Source of the DNA: Marixanthotalea marina
GTDB lineage: Bacteria > Bacteroidota > Bacteroidia > Flavobacteriales > Flavobacteriaceae
Reading direction: 5' to 3'
Assembly: GCA_018883545.1 (NCBI GenBank)
Contig: JAHLEH010000001.1
Coordinates: 1,054,001 to 1,118,000, forward strand
DNA length: 64,000 nt
This document shows, in pieces, positions 43,901 through 59,716 of the stretch. Each line of letters starts with the position of its first letter. Position 1 is the stretch's first letter. Position numbers and translations under genes: made by a program. The notes below the pieces were generated by a model. The model was not told the origin of the DNA. It ran no database searches and saw only the letters and a program-made list of their open reading frames with translations.

Positions 43901-45157
43901 TTTGATCATGATAAGCTTGAGAAAATATTGGTTAACTTACTTTCTAACGCTTTTAAGTTTACATCAGATAAAGGCCAGATTAACATTATAATAGACTCTA
44001 AGGTAACTTCCTTGGGACCATACGAAGAGGTACAATGTTTAGAATTGAGTGTTGTAGATAATGGTATAGGAATTCCAAAAGAAGAGTTGCCCTTTATCTT
44101 TGATAAATTTTATCAAGCAAAATCAGCCTCAACGGTGGTAAATGTAGGAACGGGCATAGGGCTTTCGCTAACCAAAGGATTGGTAGAATTACACAAAGGG
44201 GATATAAAGGTAGAAAGTAAACCAAACCACGAAACAGTATTTGTAATTCTATTGCCTATAGAGAAAATGATGTATTCAGAAGAAGATATTTGTAAAGCGC
44301 CAGATTGTATAGATACTGCTGCTGCAATTTCTGAAAATGGTATTGAATATTCAGTTGATTTTAGTGACGATTGGGATGAGGAAGAAACACAAGAGAAACC
44401 TCAAATTCTTATAGTTGAAGACAATCAGGAATTAAGAAACTATATTGCATTAGAACTCAAGAACCAATATGAAGTATTGGAAGCAAAAGATGGGCAAGAA
44501 GGTTTGGAAATGGCTTTAGAGGTAGGGCCAGATCTTATTATTAGCGACGTGTTAATGCCAATTAAAGATGGTCTAGAGTTTTGTAGCGAAATAAAAAATA
44601 ATATAAAAACAAGTCATATACCATTAATACTGCTAACGGCAAAATCCACGGTAGAAGATCAAATAAAAGGTGTAGCATCTGGAGCAGATGTATATATTAC
44701 GAAGCCTTTTAGTATTCGTTTTTTAACTGTTCAGGTAAGCCAGATTATAGAGTCGCGTCAAAAATTATACTCTCAGTTTAATCAAGATGTTAATCTGGTG
44801 CCTAATAAAATGACAAATAATGAGATTGATCAAGCCTTTTTGCAGAAGGCTATAGACTTTATAGTAGAGAATATACAGAACCCTCAATTAGGAGTTAATT
44901 CCATAGCCGATTTATTTGGTCTAAAAAGAATGCAAGTATATAGAAAGATAAAGGCATTAACAGGAAAATCTGTTGTAAACTTTATTCGTATGGTAAGAAT
45001 TAAAGAAGCCATTAAATTAATGGATACACAAAAATATAACCTTAACGAAATAGCTTCTATGACAGGATTTAACTCGGCATCTTATTTTGCTACCAGTTTT
45101 AAGGAAGAATGTGGTAAGGCACCTTCAGATTATCTTAATGAGAATGTTAAAAATTAG
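40970..45157 (+). CDS. hybrid two-component system sensor/regulator (HTCS) 2
   Basis: A second 1395-residue HTCS with the same architecture as the first: signal peptide, two-bladed Reg_prop sensor, Y_Y_Y, transmembrane helix (about 815-838), HisKA (His876 in NISHEFRTPLSL), HATPase (NLLSNAFKF), receiver (LIISDVLMP) and AraC DNA-binding domain. The kinase-to-AraC half is almost parallel to HTCS1. The sensor half is more diverged, with an inserted segment around residues 540-570 (YGKDISIADVYGKDIL). The two genes are paralogues flanking one susC/susD pair and probably respond to different oligosaccharides. Confidence 0.95.
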   Translation: MCIKNKKYVGFVILFVIAQTWFTAIAQSHKASFVPIGERTLSNSYARSFLKDSKGYVWIGTSDGLVKYDGFKVNRYEHNPKDINSIIDNNVNVIVEDANQQLWVGTAKGISKYDREKDRFININELPENKNHLNNIYITSLAFDANGNLWIGTHGGGLNIYDPLNNIFYYISGYNVHSSPLSENYITDLLFANDLIWCATMDGLQVYNYSDKSIETLKLKGDSLPKKQITRLNKDSKGNVAFSTFEGDILGLESHKDYYTIERKFSSKAVKDINLSNILTFSEDSKANLWIVGDNSGLHYLDKKTGEISYFGVENNYLEKLPTNSIRSIYIDDNGLVWVGTFNKGVYLTDNNSNRFESYGLGDFKLGDLEGKDVRAFAEDKQGNIWIGCDGIGIIKLDVKTQELKRYDEVNRKFETKVVTALLFSKDNTLWVGMDNEGAFKINLKNNSIEKFKVESGGFGDNKINLFYEDSNGTIWCGTNGSGLFYFDNKKQGFVKLFENDKPLYITKNAYVSDVLEDSENNLWVSTFYGLFKLKALGNNTYSYQIYGKDISIADVYGKDILKEDEIFMGTLNGNSIQAIYEDADKNLWIGSSDSGLNIKMHQTNEFKSYQKVDGLVSNTVKSIVADEKEDIWISTNMGLSKFNKQTNEFTLYDNSDGLKSSNFNYAALLGSNGKLFFGSNNGFSAFYPDSIQRKKSKPLVYLTDLRINNKSVEVGVSGSPLDKHISLASNLELEYNQRSFALDYIGVKYGQSSGYNYCYKLEGFDDDWNCIGGRLSATYTNVDPGHYTFLVRASNRDGILGETQRLGITVHPLLWKTWWAILIYVVFASAVVFFLISLRLERVKIKNQLDIERLAREQEKELSELKTQFFTNISHEFRTPLSLMAMPLESLSSVKNLPNFIRDRVKMIRTSSDKMMRLVNELMDFSKLESTQLKLYVQKGELVKFIANISSIFKDVALKRNIHFDIHSQVDSLPGWFDHDKLEKILVNLLSNAFKFTSDKGQINIIIDSKVTSLGPYEEVQCLELSVVDNGIGIPKEELPFIFDKFYQAKSASTVVNVGTGIGLSLTKGLVELHKGDIKVESKPNHETVFVILLPIEKMMYSEEDICKAPDCIDTAAAISENGIEYSVDFSDDWDEEETQEKPQILIVEDNQELRNYIALELKNQYEVLEAKDGQEGLEMALEVGPDLIISDVLMPIKDGLEFCSEIKNNIKTSHIPLILLTAKSTVEDQIKGVASGADVYITKPFSIRFLTVQVSQIIESRQKLYSQFNQDVNLVPNKMTNNEIDQAFLQKAIDFIVENIQNPQLGVNSIADLFGLKRMQVYRKIKALTGKSVVNFIRMVRIKEAIKLMDTQKYNLNEIASMTGFNSASYFATSFKEECGKAPSDYLNENVKN

Positions 45158-45278
45158 TTTTATGGAAGAAGTTAATTTTGGTTCAGAAATAAACGGTATG
45201 CCTATGTTTTATACTGTCTAGAGATAAACTGTTGTTACAATAATAGAATCACAAAAATCAAATATTCAACTAAACTAA

Positions 45279-46448
<1,170 letters not shown>

Positions 46449-46454
46449 TATCAT

Positions 46455-47651
46455 ATGAATTCTTTAAATAAATTGAAACCTGTTTTTTTGCTTACTATTG
46501 TAGCTACTTTGTTTTTTTCTAAAACATGGGCACAACAGGCCAATGTAAACTTAGACTACAATCCACATAAAAACACAGAAAATTTAGTGCCCTTCAGTGC
46601 GCCATTAAATTCACCTGAAGTACATGATGACAGAACCGTAACATTTCGGGTAAAAGCACCTTTGGCCAAGGAAGTGCATCTTACAGGAGTAGCTATTCTT
46701 ACAGGTTTGGGTAGAGGAAGGGAACCCGTTCCTTTTGAAAAAGGCGATGATGGTATTTGGACATTAACTGTTGGTCCTATGAGACCAGATATGTACGATT
46801 ATCATATTAATATAGATGGAGTACAAACAGCAGATCCCAGCAATACTATTGCGGCTTTTACGGCCATGCCTCCATATAGTGAATTAATTGTGCATGGTGA
46901 TGGACCTGCGTATTATGATGCTAAAAACGTTCCTCATGGTACTGTTACCCGACACATCTACCATTCTGATGTAACCAAAGGGCAGCGTGAGCTTTATGTG
47001 TATACACCACCTGGTTATGACTCCAGTAAAAAGTATCCAACGCTTTACCTTGTTGGGGGAAGTGGTGAGTTACCATCTAACTGGATTTACAATGGACGGG
47101 CAAATCTCATTTTAGACAACCTAATTGCCGAAGGAAAAGCAGAACCTATGGTTATGGTTATTCCAAATAATCAGGTAATACATCGCAACCATCCTAAGCA
47201 TGTGGAGTTAACGTTCAAAATATTTGAAGATGAAATGAGGAAGCATGTAATTCCTCTAGTAGAGAGTAATTACAGTGTACAACAAACACCTAAAGGACGT
47301 GCATTATCTGGCCTTTCTATGGGAGGACGTCATACCATGTTTGTTGGATTGAATTCCTTGGACTTATTTGGCTCTTTTGGTATATTGAGTGCAGGTGATG
47401 CTGATAGTGAAACCACATTGAAAGATTTCTTGAACGACCCAAATGCAAATGATAAAGTAGATTATCTGTTTTTAGGTCAAGGTACAGAAGAAGCTAATGG
47501 TTTTTTAGGATCTCGTGTTACAGCTACACGCGACGCGTTTGAAAAGCACAATATTGAACACGAATATTACGTTGGCGGTTATGGAGGTCATGATTGGGCT
47601 ACTTGGCGCCATTTATTATATTATCGTTTTTTGCCTAACCTTTGGAAATAA
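46455..47651 (+). CDS. CBM48-CE1-type esterase with altered oxyanion loop
   Basis: A 398-residue exported esterase with a signal peptide to about residue 26 (SKTWAQ). A CBM48-like domain (about 55-140, VTFRVKAPLAKEVHLTG ... PDMYDYHINIDG) precedes the CE1 domain. The nucleophile is Ser288 (SGLSMGG), the acid-loop Glu346 lies in GTEE and the His is His379 (YGGHDW). Where relatives have LLHGxGE, this one has LVGGSGE, so the usual HG of the oxyanion loop is lost. It lies 6 bp after the previous esterase and is followed by a terminator. Confidence 0.86.
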   Translation: MNSLNKLKPVFLLTIVATLFFSKTWAQQANVNLDYNPHKNTENLVPFSAPLNSPEVHDDRTVTFRVKAPLAKEVHLTGVAILTGLGRGREPVPFEKGDDGIWTLTVGPMRPDMYDYHINIDGVQTADPSNTIAAFTAMPPYSELIVHGDGPAYYDAKNVPHGTVTRHIYHSDVTKGQRELYVYTPPGYDSSKKYPTLYLVGGSGELPSNWIYNGRANLILDNLIAEGKAEPMVMVIPNNQVIHRNHPKHVELTFKIFEDEMRKHVIPLVESNYSVQQTPKGRALSGLSMGGRHTMFVGLNSLDLFGSFGILSAGDADSETTLKDFLNDPNANDKVDYLFLGQGTEEANGFLGSRVTATRDAFEKHNIEHEYYVGGYGGHDWATWRHLLYYRFLPNLWK

Positions 47652-47656
47652 AAAAG

Positions 47657-47682
47657 AAGCCTTGAGAAATCAAGGCTTTTTT
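47657..47682. terminator. Rho-independent terminator between convergent esterase genes
   Basis: A 9-bp stem AAGCCTTGA/TCAAGGCTT (47657-47665 with 47670-47678), GAAA loop and T run. The A tract upstream may let it work for the - strand gene too. Confidence 0.88.
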
Positions 47683-47689
47683 ATGGTGT

Positions 47690-49612
<1,923 letters not shown>

Positions 49613-49828
49613 TTATTGTTGGATTTTATTTTTATGCGAATAGTTAATAGCAAATACTATTAAATCACGTTTTTAAATAGCCATTTATAAACTGATTCTT
49701 AAGATTGTTAATATACATAATTTATAATTTGCTCTCCAATTTTTTTATAAAAAGTCATGCTGAAAAAACATAAAAACAATCAATAAAGAAAAAAGAAAAG
49801 GTTTTATGTTATATATATAAAAAGCATA

Positions 49829-49871
49829 AAAGCCTGTTGTGTTAATATATTTTTACCACACAACAGGCTTT
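49829..49871 (-). terminator. terminator of the esterase operon
   Basis: A 14-bp perfect stem (49829-49842 with 49858-49871, core AGCCTGTTGTG) with a 15-nt loop; T-rich after the stem on the - strand. It ends the GH67-esterase operon. The rest of the 282-bp gap 49607-49888 is AT-rich leader for the two-headed esterase. Confidence 0.75.
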
Positions 49872-49888
49872 CGTAATTAATTTAGTAA

Positions 49889-51013
<1,125 letters not shown>

Positions 51014-51017
51014 TTAT

Positions 51018-52148
51018 TTATTTGAATAATAATTGTGTAAAGCCATGTAAACTCTTTCTCCAGGTTTGGAATTCGTGAGCCGTTCCCGGAGCTTCATAAT
51101 AGGTATGTTTAACGCCAGCACCTTCCAAAGCTTCGTGCGTGCTTCTACCTGCACGAGCCCCTTCTTTTGACCCCATACTTACGTAGAATACGTTGACTTG
51201 TTTTGCAAATTCTTCAGGAGTTTTTAATAAACCATTATACCCAGTTTCTACACCAGGAAACCCAAAAGGGGCACTGAAAATGCCAATATTGGCAAATTTG
51301 TCCATATTATTTTGGGAAATTTGATAGGTTTGGGTACCTCCTAAAGAAAGCCCAGCAATGGCGCGATTTTCGCGATTTGATAATGTTCTATAGCTGGCAT
51401 CTATGTTAGGAATAAGATCTTTAATTAAAACATCTTCAAAACTATCCCAAAAGTTTTGGTCCTGAGGTCTTTTTGGGCTGTTAAAAGCTAGAGCGATACC
51501 ACCATCTTCCATAACAATAATCATAGGTTTTGCTTTGCCTTCTGCGATGAGGTTGTCCATTATAAAATTTGTTTTTCCTTGATTAGGCCAAGCAGTGCGG
51601 TCTTCACCCATACCATGTTGTAAATATAAAACAGGGTAGCGTTCATTCGAGTTTTTATCGTATCCAGGCGGGGTGTAAACATAGGCCAAACGCATTTCGC
51701 CAGTTGATTTTGCCATATACCAATGACGCTCTATATGGCCATGTGGCACATCTTTAATATCATAAAAATCGACACCATCTTCTGGTACTTCAATACCACT
51801 TGCTATACGACTCATGCCATAGAAGGTTTCACTTTTAGGGTCGACAACATCAACACCATTAATTTTTAAAGTATAGTAGTGGAAACCAGGGTCTAGAGGT
51901 TTGGTAACTCCAGTCCAAACGCCTTTGTCATCTTTTGTTAAAGCAAGGTTTCCTAAGCTCACAGAAATACTGTCGGCGGCAGGAGCTTCAATTCTAAAAT
52001 AAGCTTTGCCTTCAGAATCTATACGAGGATATTGGGCGCCAATTACATTTGATGAGGCGGGTTTGGTACCTTCCGGAAACGTTTGTTCTTGAGCTTTGCT
52101 AGTTAGCAAAGCTGTAATGCAAAATAATAGTGTTACGTATTTTTTCAT
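51018..52148 (-). CDS. CBM48-CE1-type esterase
   Basis: A 376-residue exported esterase with a signal peptide to about residue 20 (LLTSKAQ). The CBM48-like domain (about 48-125) precedes CE1. CE1 shows LQHGMGEDR, Ser268 (AGLSLGG), Glu329 (GSKE) and His358 ([13 protein letters not shown]). The leader motif AACTAAAC (52164-52157) lies 8 nt before ATG. It is most similar to the 49889 esterase in the His motif and acid loop. Confidence 0.87.
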   Translation of the reverse strand: MKKYVTLLFCITALLTSKAQEQTFPEGTKPASSNVIGAQYPRIDSEGKAYFRIEAPAADSISVSLGNLALTKDDKGVWTGVTKPLDPGFHYYTLKINGVDVVDPKSETFYGMSRIASGIEVPEDGVDFYDIKDVPHGHIERHWYMAKSTGEMRLAYVYTPPGYDKNSNERYPVLYLQHGMGEDRTAWPNQGKTNFIMDNLIAEGKAKPMIIVMEDGGIALAFNSPKRPQDQNFWDSFEDVLIKDLIPNIDASYRTLSNRENRAIAGLSLGGTQTYQISQNNMDKFANIGIFSAPFGFPGVETGYNGLLKTPEEFAKQVNVFYVSMGSKEGARAGRSTHEALEGAGVKHTYYEAPGTAHEFQTWRKSLHGFTQLLFK

Positions 52149-52174
52149 AAAATTATGTTTAGTTGAATTGATAA

Positions 52175-54419
<2,245 letters not shown>

Positions 54420-55577
54420 TTATTGTTTAAAAAGCAATTGAGCCGATTCAGTTACAAATTTCTTCACGTTCATCCAAGTATGGCCTCCCGCTGTTACGAG
54501 TCCTTGGAACTTGATGTTATGTTCATCCATATACTTCATATAATCCATTACCGGTCTGTACATGAAATCTGAATTACCAACACTCACCCAATTTAATTTT
54601 AGCATTTTATTGGTTTGTTCAGGGTTGCTACTTACGGAAACAAAATCGGTATCCATATCTTCAGGAGATGCCGAAGCAGCATAGGAACAAACCCACGCAA
54701 ATGTGTCCATATTGCCATAGGCTATTCTTAGTGTTTGTCCGCCACCTCTTGAAAAACCGGCAATTGCCCTGCTTTCTCTATCTTTAATTGCTCTGTAATT
54801 TGATTCAATATGTGGAATGATATTTTTTATTAAATCGTCTTCTATCTGTTTCATTCTTTCGTTTGAAGCTTCACTATCACGAGGGGGGTCTTCTGGTTTT
54901 ACATCGCCCGTTTGTTCTGCAATCCTTGCTGCTACATTACCGTATGGCATTACCACTATCATGGGTTCTGCAAGACCTTCTGCAATAAGATTGTCTAAAA
55001 TGAAATTGGTTCTACCAACTTTATAAAATGTTTCCTCAGTATCGGTAGTACCACTTATTAAATAAAATACAGGATAGTTTTTATTTGGAGATTCATTATA
55101 TCCTGGTGGTGTGTAAACTACCAAAGAACCAATGGAACCTTCAAGTGATGGGTAGTATTCATAAGTCACAGCACCGTGTGGTACATCTCTTAGTTCATAC
55201 ATTCTTGGTTCATCGCCTGGAACCAATAAAATGCTTCCTTTAAAACGTTCGTTCGGAAAATAATCAACATTTCCTGGGTCCATTACAGAAGTGCCATCCA
55301 CTATAAAATTATATGGATAGATATCTGGTTGAATTGGGCCAACAGTAGTTCGCCAAATACCTTGGTCGCCTTTAGTCATTTCTACAGGCCTTCCAGTTAA
55401 AAATTGTCCGCTTAACAATACTTTTTCAGCATTTGGTGCCAAGTACTCAAAAGTTACCGTTTTGTCTTCGTGAACTTGTGGCGAACGCACAAAGGGGCCT
55501 CGTGGTGGTTGGGCTAGTAATTTTAAGGATAGCACCAACATAAAAACGAGCAATACTATTTGTTTGGTTTTCATCAT
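54420..55577 (-). CDS. CBM48-CE1-type esterase, GFSxGG/GGHTWMN subtype with altered oxyanion loop
   Basis: A 385-residue exported esterase with a signal peptide to about residue 22 (KLLAQ). The CBM48-like domain (about 40-120) contains VTFEYLAPNAEKVLLSGQF. CE1 has Ser276 (AGFSRGG), Asp337 (GNSD) and His366 (AGGHTWMNVK). The usual HG of the oxyanion segment is replaced by SG (YLISGTTDTEE). An extra charged insertion lies at about residues 217-245 (GDVKPEDPPRDSEASNERM). The leader contains AACTAAAC (55595-55588), 10 nt before the first ATG. Confidence 0.86.
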   Translation of the reverse strand: MMKTKQIVLLVFMLVLSLKLLAQPPRGPFVRSPQVHEDKTVTFEYLAPNAEKVLLSGQFLTGRPVEMTKGDQGIWRTTVGPIQPDIYPYNFIVDGTSVMDPGNVDYFPNERFKGSILLVPGDEPRMYELRDVPHGAVTYEYYPSLEGSIGSLVVYTPPGYNESPNKNYPVFYLISGTTDTEETFYKVGRTNFILDNLIAEGLAEPMIVVMPYGNVAARIAEQTGDVKPEDPPRDSEASNERMKQIEDDLIKNIIPHIESNYRAIKDRESRAIAGFSRGGGQTLRIAYGNMDTFAWVCSYAASASPEDMDTDFVSVSSNPEQTNKMLKLNWVSVGNSDFMYRPVMDYMKYMDEHNIKFQGLVTAGGHTWMNVKKFVTESAQLLFKQ

Positions 55578-55598
55578 TAGTTGTATAGTTTAGTTATT

Positions 55599-56489
55599 TT
55601 AATTCATCCAATTATTTCGTTTAAGCCATGCAAACAATGGGTCCATCCATCCTTGATGCCTAAAAATAAACCCATGGTTACCTTTAGGGTAGATATGCAT
55701 TTCGGCATCTACTTTATGATGCCTTAAACTTTCAAAATAAGAAATACTATTATCAACATCTACAGTAGTGTCATCAGCTGTATGGGTAAGATAAGCTGGA
55801 GGTGTGTTTTCTTCAACCTGTTGTTCGTTGGAAAATAATTTTACATCTGCTTCAGAAGGATTTTTTCCAATTAGCGCATCACGTGAACCACCGTGGGTTA
55901 GCTCAGAGGTCATACTAATTACAGGGTACACCAAAATTTGAAAATCTGGACGCAGACTGGTGTTTTTAGTATTATCAATATATGAAGTTTCAAAATGAGT
56001 CGCTGCCGATGAAGCTAAATGCCCTCCAGCAGAAAAGCCCATTATACCAATTTTTGAAGCATCAATATTCCATTTTTCTGCATTTTCACGTACTAATTTA
56101 ATGGCTTGTTGTGCATCTTGTAACGGACCAATTTTGCGGTCGTTCATAATCTCATCATTGGGTAAACGGTATTTCAATACAAAAGTAGCAATGCCCTGTT
56201 CTGCCAGTGCTTTAGCATTACCAACACCTTCGCCTTGATACACAACCACACTATAACCGCCACCAGGAACTAAGATGATGGCAGAGCCATTTACTTTTTC
56301 TGGATTGGGTTTGAAGTATTCCAGGGTTGGATTGGTTACATTTCTATACATGCCTTCTCCAGACTCTTGTATGTCTGATGGTTTGGAATTAGGAATATCA
56401 CCCTCGTATAAAGTGATGATTTCCTGTGCATTCAAAAAAGAGCATGCCAATAGGAAAATTAATTTTAAAATAACGGAATTACATTTCAT
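55599..56489 (-). CDS. alpha/beta-hydrolase esterase (acetylxylan esterase-like)
   Basis: A 296-residue exported alpha/beta hydrolase of the BD-FAE/acetyl-esterase type, distinct from the CE1 set. It has a signal peptide to about residue 21 (SFLNAQ). The oxyanion loop is VPGGGYS, the nucleophile is Ser in MGFSAGGHLA, the acid is in THTADDTTV and the His is in GNHGF. It probably deacetylates xylo-oligosaccharides. It is co-transcribed with the SGNH esterase (29 bp upstream) and the CE1 genes. Confidence 0.85.
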   Translation of the reverse strand: MKCNSVILKLIFLLACSFLNAQEIITLYEGDIPNSKPSDIQESGEGMYRNVTNPTLEYFKPNPEKVNGSAIILVPGGGYSVVVYQGEGVGNAKALAEQGIATFVLKYRLPNDEIMNDRKIGPLQDAQQAIKLVRENAEKWNIDASKIGIMGFSAGGHLASSAATHFETSYIDNTKNTSLRPDFQILVYPVISMTSELTHGGSRDALIGKNPSEADVKLFSNEQQVEENTPPAYLTHTADDTTVDVDNSISYFESLRHHKVDAEMHIYPKGNHGFIFRHQGWMDPLFAWLKRNNWMN

Positions 56490-56518
56490 AATAAATAATT
56501 ACTATTTGGGTAATTGGT

Positions 56519-57382
<864 letters not shown>

Positions 57383-59476
57383 TTAGTTATTATAGTCAAG
57401 AGGTCTTTTCATGGTGCTTATTTTTAAATCTTCCAAGTTGTGGAGAGGTCTTTCAATATCATAAGGTATTGGCGTATTACTGAACTCTTGGAAATATAAA
57501 AGACAGGCATCTTTCCAAACAATAGCATTTCTAGCTTGTCTTCTTAGTTTGGTTTGAACTTCGTAAAAACGCTCGTGATCTACATAAGGTTTGGCCTTGT
57601 CCCATATGGTTTGGAATGTTCTTACTTTATGAACACCTGTATCATAATGGTAACACAATTCTTCCCATAAAGTTTTTCCACTTTTCATTTTATAGTCCCA
57701 AGGCACATGGTGGAACCATAAAAGCACATCCTCAGGACATGTTTCTATATTATTGAACTGCGAACGAAGAGGTTCTTCATATTGAATGGTGGCATTACTA
57801 CCGGTAGGGGTTCTATCAAAACCAATTCCTAAACTATCAGCCTGATGATAATAGAGAGACGTCCAATCTTTTCGGGCTCTTGCCGGTCCATACCAAGGGC
57901 CGGGGCCGTAGTGCGCATTTGGAGAAAAAATATGGTGTAAACCTAGAGGCATCATATAGTCTACAATGGCTTCACGACTATCGAGCATCATTTGTTTTAC
58001 AGGATTTAGGAAGTTGGTATTCCACGCTTGTTCATCAAAATCAACATCATAATTTTTATTTTCTAAGCTGAAAGGGCCGAAGGTAAGTTTTAACCATTCA
58101 TCTGCTATTTGTTCGCTGGTTAATTCATGGTTCCATGCTAACCGTCCAAAGGCATACCAATTTGATTGTGCAAAGGTGTGTCCAGTCCAATTATCGTCCA
58201 ACCCTGTGTTAGCCACGCCAGCGATGGCGGTTAATTTTTGATCAAATAAACTGCCGTCTGTGGTTTTTGCTACCGTACTGCCTTCGCCTTCTTGGTAAGT
58301 GTCACTTTCTAAAAATTCTTTCCACATAGGAGCTAGATAGGCCAAGTGGGTGGAGTGCCCTAGATATTCTTGGGTGATTTGTAGTTCGGGCATAATCGCT
58401 GTTTCTTTTAAGGCTCCAAAAAGCGGACTAAAAGGTTCACGTGGTTGAAAATCAATTGGGCCATTTTTAACTTGAATAATCACATTGTCCCTAAACTCAC
58501 CATCTAAAGGTGCAAATTCAGTATAAGCTTGTTTGGCTCTATCCTCGTCTGTAGGACTGTAAACAAAAGCACGCCACATTACAATGCCATTATAAGGTTT
58601 TAGAGCATCTGCCAACATATTAGCGCCATCGGCATGAGAGCGGCCATAATCTTGTGGGCCGGGCTGACCTTCACTACTGGCTTTCACTAAAAATCCGCCG
58701 AAGTCTGGTATTAATGTATAGATTTCTTTCACTTTATCCCGCCACCATTTTATGACATTTTTATCTAGTGGATCAGACGTTTCTAGGCCGCCTATTAAGG
58801 ATGGTGATGAAAATTTGATGGATAAAAATGTTTTTATGCCATAAGGGCGTAGCACATCGTTAATTGCTTTTACCCGTTGTAAATAACCAGAAGTTAGTAT
58901 CATTGGTGATGCATTAACGTTGTTAAGTACAGAACCATTTATACCTACAGAAGCATTAATTCTGGCGTATTCTTGCCACAGTTTTATATCACTGTCTGTG
59001 ACAGTCAAAGAGTCTTTGCCATAACGCCAAAACAATGAATTACCTGCATAACCGCGTTCAATGCTTCCGTTAGGGTTGTCCCAATGGTTTAATATGCGTT
59101 GGTCGTAAGATGGTATAGATAAGGCATTACTGGTAGATTCTCCTGTTTGCTGTCTTCTTAAAAGCTCGAAAGTACCATATAGAATTCCTAAATCTGTATT
59201 GGCTGTAATACCATTCTCATTTAATATAAACCCATCTTGCTTCAAGGATTTATTTCGCTTTACAGTAAGCGTTATGGTAGCACCATCTGTACCAAGCCAT
59301 CCTTGGTTAAGCTCATTTTTAGCAATATTTAAGGTTGGGGATTCTTTAGAAGATACAACATTAACAGTTTTTGCTTTTTTGTTTTGAAGCCAAACATTGT
59401 GACCATTTTGAGCATTTAAAATAAGTAATGAGAAAAGAAGAAAAAATAGGGAGGTGCTTAATTTAAGATGATTCAT
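57383..59476 (-). CDS. GH67 alpha-glucuronidase
   Basis: A 697-residue exported enzyme (signal peptide to about 22, LILNAQ) that removes 4-O-methyl-glucuronic acid from the non-reducing end of glucuronoxylan oligosaccharides. The catalytic set is Glu269 (SSEGQPGP), Asp342 (GPIDFQPREP) and Glu370 (LQITQEYLG). The spacing of 73 and 28 residues equals that of the Glu292/Asp365/Glu393 set of Cellvibrio GlcA67A. It heads the esterase operon, with its own 240-bp upstream region, and ties the PUL to glucuronoxylan. Confidence 0.95.
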   Translation of the reverse strand: MNHLKLSTSLFFLLFSLLILNAQNGHNVWLQNKKAKTVNVVSSKESPTLNIAKNELNQGWLGTDGATITLTVKRNKSLKQDGFILNENGITANTDLGILYGTFELLRRQQTGESTSNALSIPSYDQRILNHWDNPNGSIERGYAGNSLFWRYGKDSLTVTDSDIKLWQEYARINASVGINGSVLNNVNASPMILTSGYLQRVKAINDVLRPYGIKTFLSIKFSSPSLIGGLETSDPLDKNVIKWWRDKVKEIYTLIPDFGGFLVKASSEGQPGPQDYGRSHADGANMLADALKPYNGIVMWRAFVYSPTDEDRAKQAYTEFAPLDGEFRDNVIIQVKNGPIDFQPREPFSPLFGALKETAIMPELQITQEYLGHSTHLAYLAPMWKEFLESDTYQEGEGSTVAKTTDGSLFDQKLTAIAGVANTGLDDNWTGHTFAQSNWYAFGRLAWNHELTSEQIADEWLKLTFGPFSLENKNYDVDFDEQAWNTNFLNPVKQMMLDSREAIVDYMMPLGLHHIFSPNAHYGPGPWYGPARARKDWTSLYYHQADSLGIGFDRTPTGSNATIQYEEPLRSQFNNIETCPEDVLLWFHHVPWDYKMKSGKTLWEELCYHYDTGVHKVRTFQTIWDKAKPYVDHERFYEVQTKLRRQARNAIVWKDACLLYFQEFSNTPIPYDIERPLHNLEDLKISTMKRPLDYNN

Positions 59477-59641
59477 TGATTTAGTTTTTTATACCGCTTT
59501 TCAAGTTTTATTTTAAAAATTAACGAAGCGTAGAAAACGGGGTATTCGTTAGACTATTGATTAAGTCAAATGTCAATTTTAAAAATAAAAAAAATAATGA
59601 GACCGTTTATAAATTTAGTTGTTAATTAAAGGCAATCAAAA

Positions 59642-59672
59642 AATTAGGGCTAGTTAATAACCAGCCCTAATT
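59642..59672 (-). terminator. terminator after the GH29-like gene
   Basis: A 10-bp stem AATTAGGGCT/AGCCCTAATT (59642-59651 with 59663-59672), 11-nt loop, followed on the - strand by a T run. It separates the GH97-GH43-GH29 unit from the GH67 operon. The remaining gap (59477-59641) should contain the GH67 promoter; no consensus was found. Confidence 0.85.
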
Positions 59673-59716
59673 AAATAAAATAGTCAACTTTTATACTTTG
59701 ATGAGGATAAAAATAC

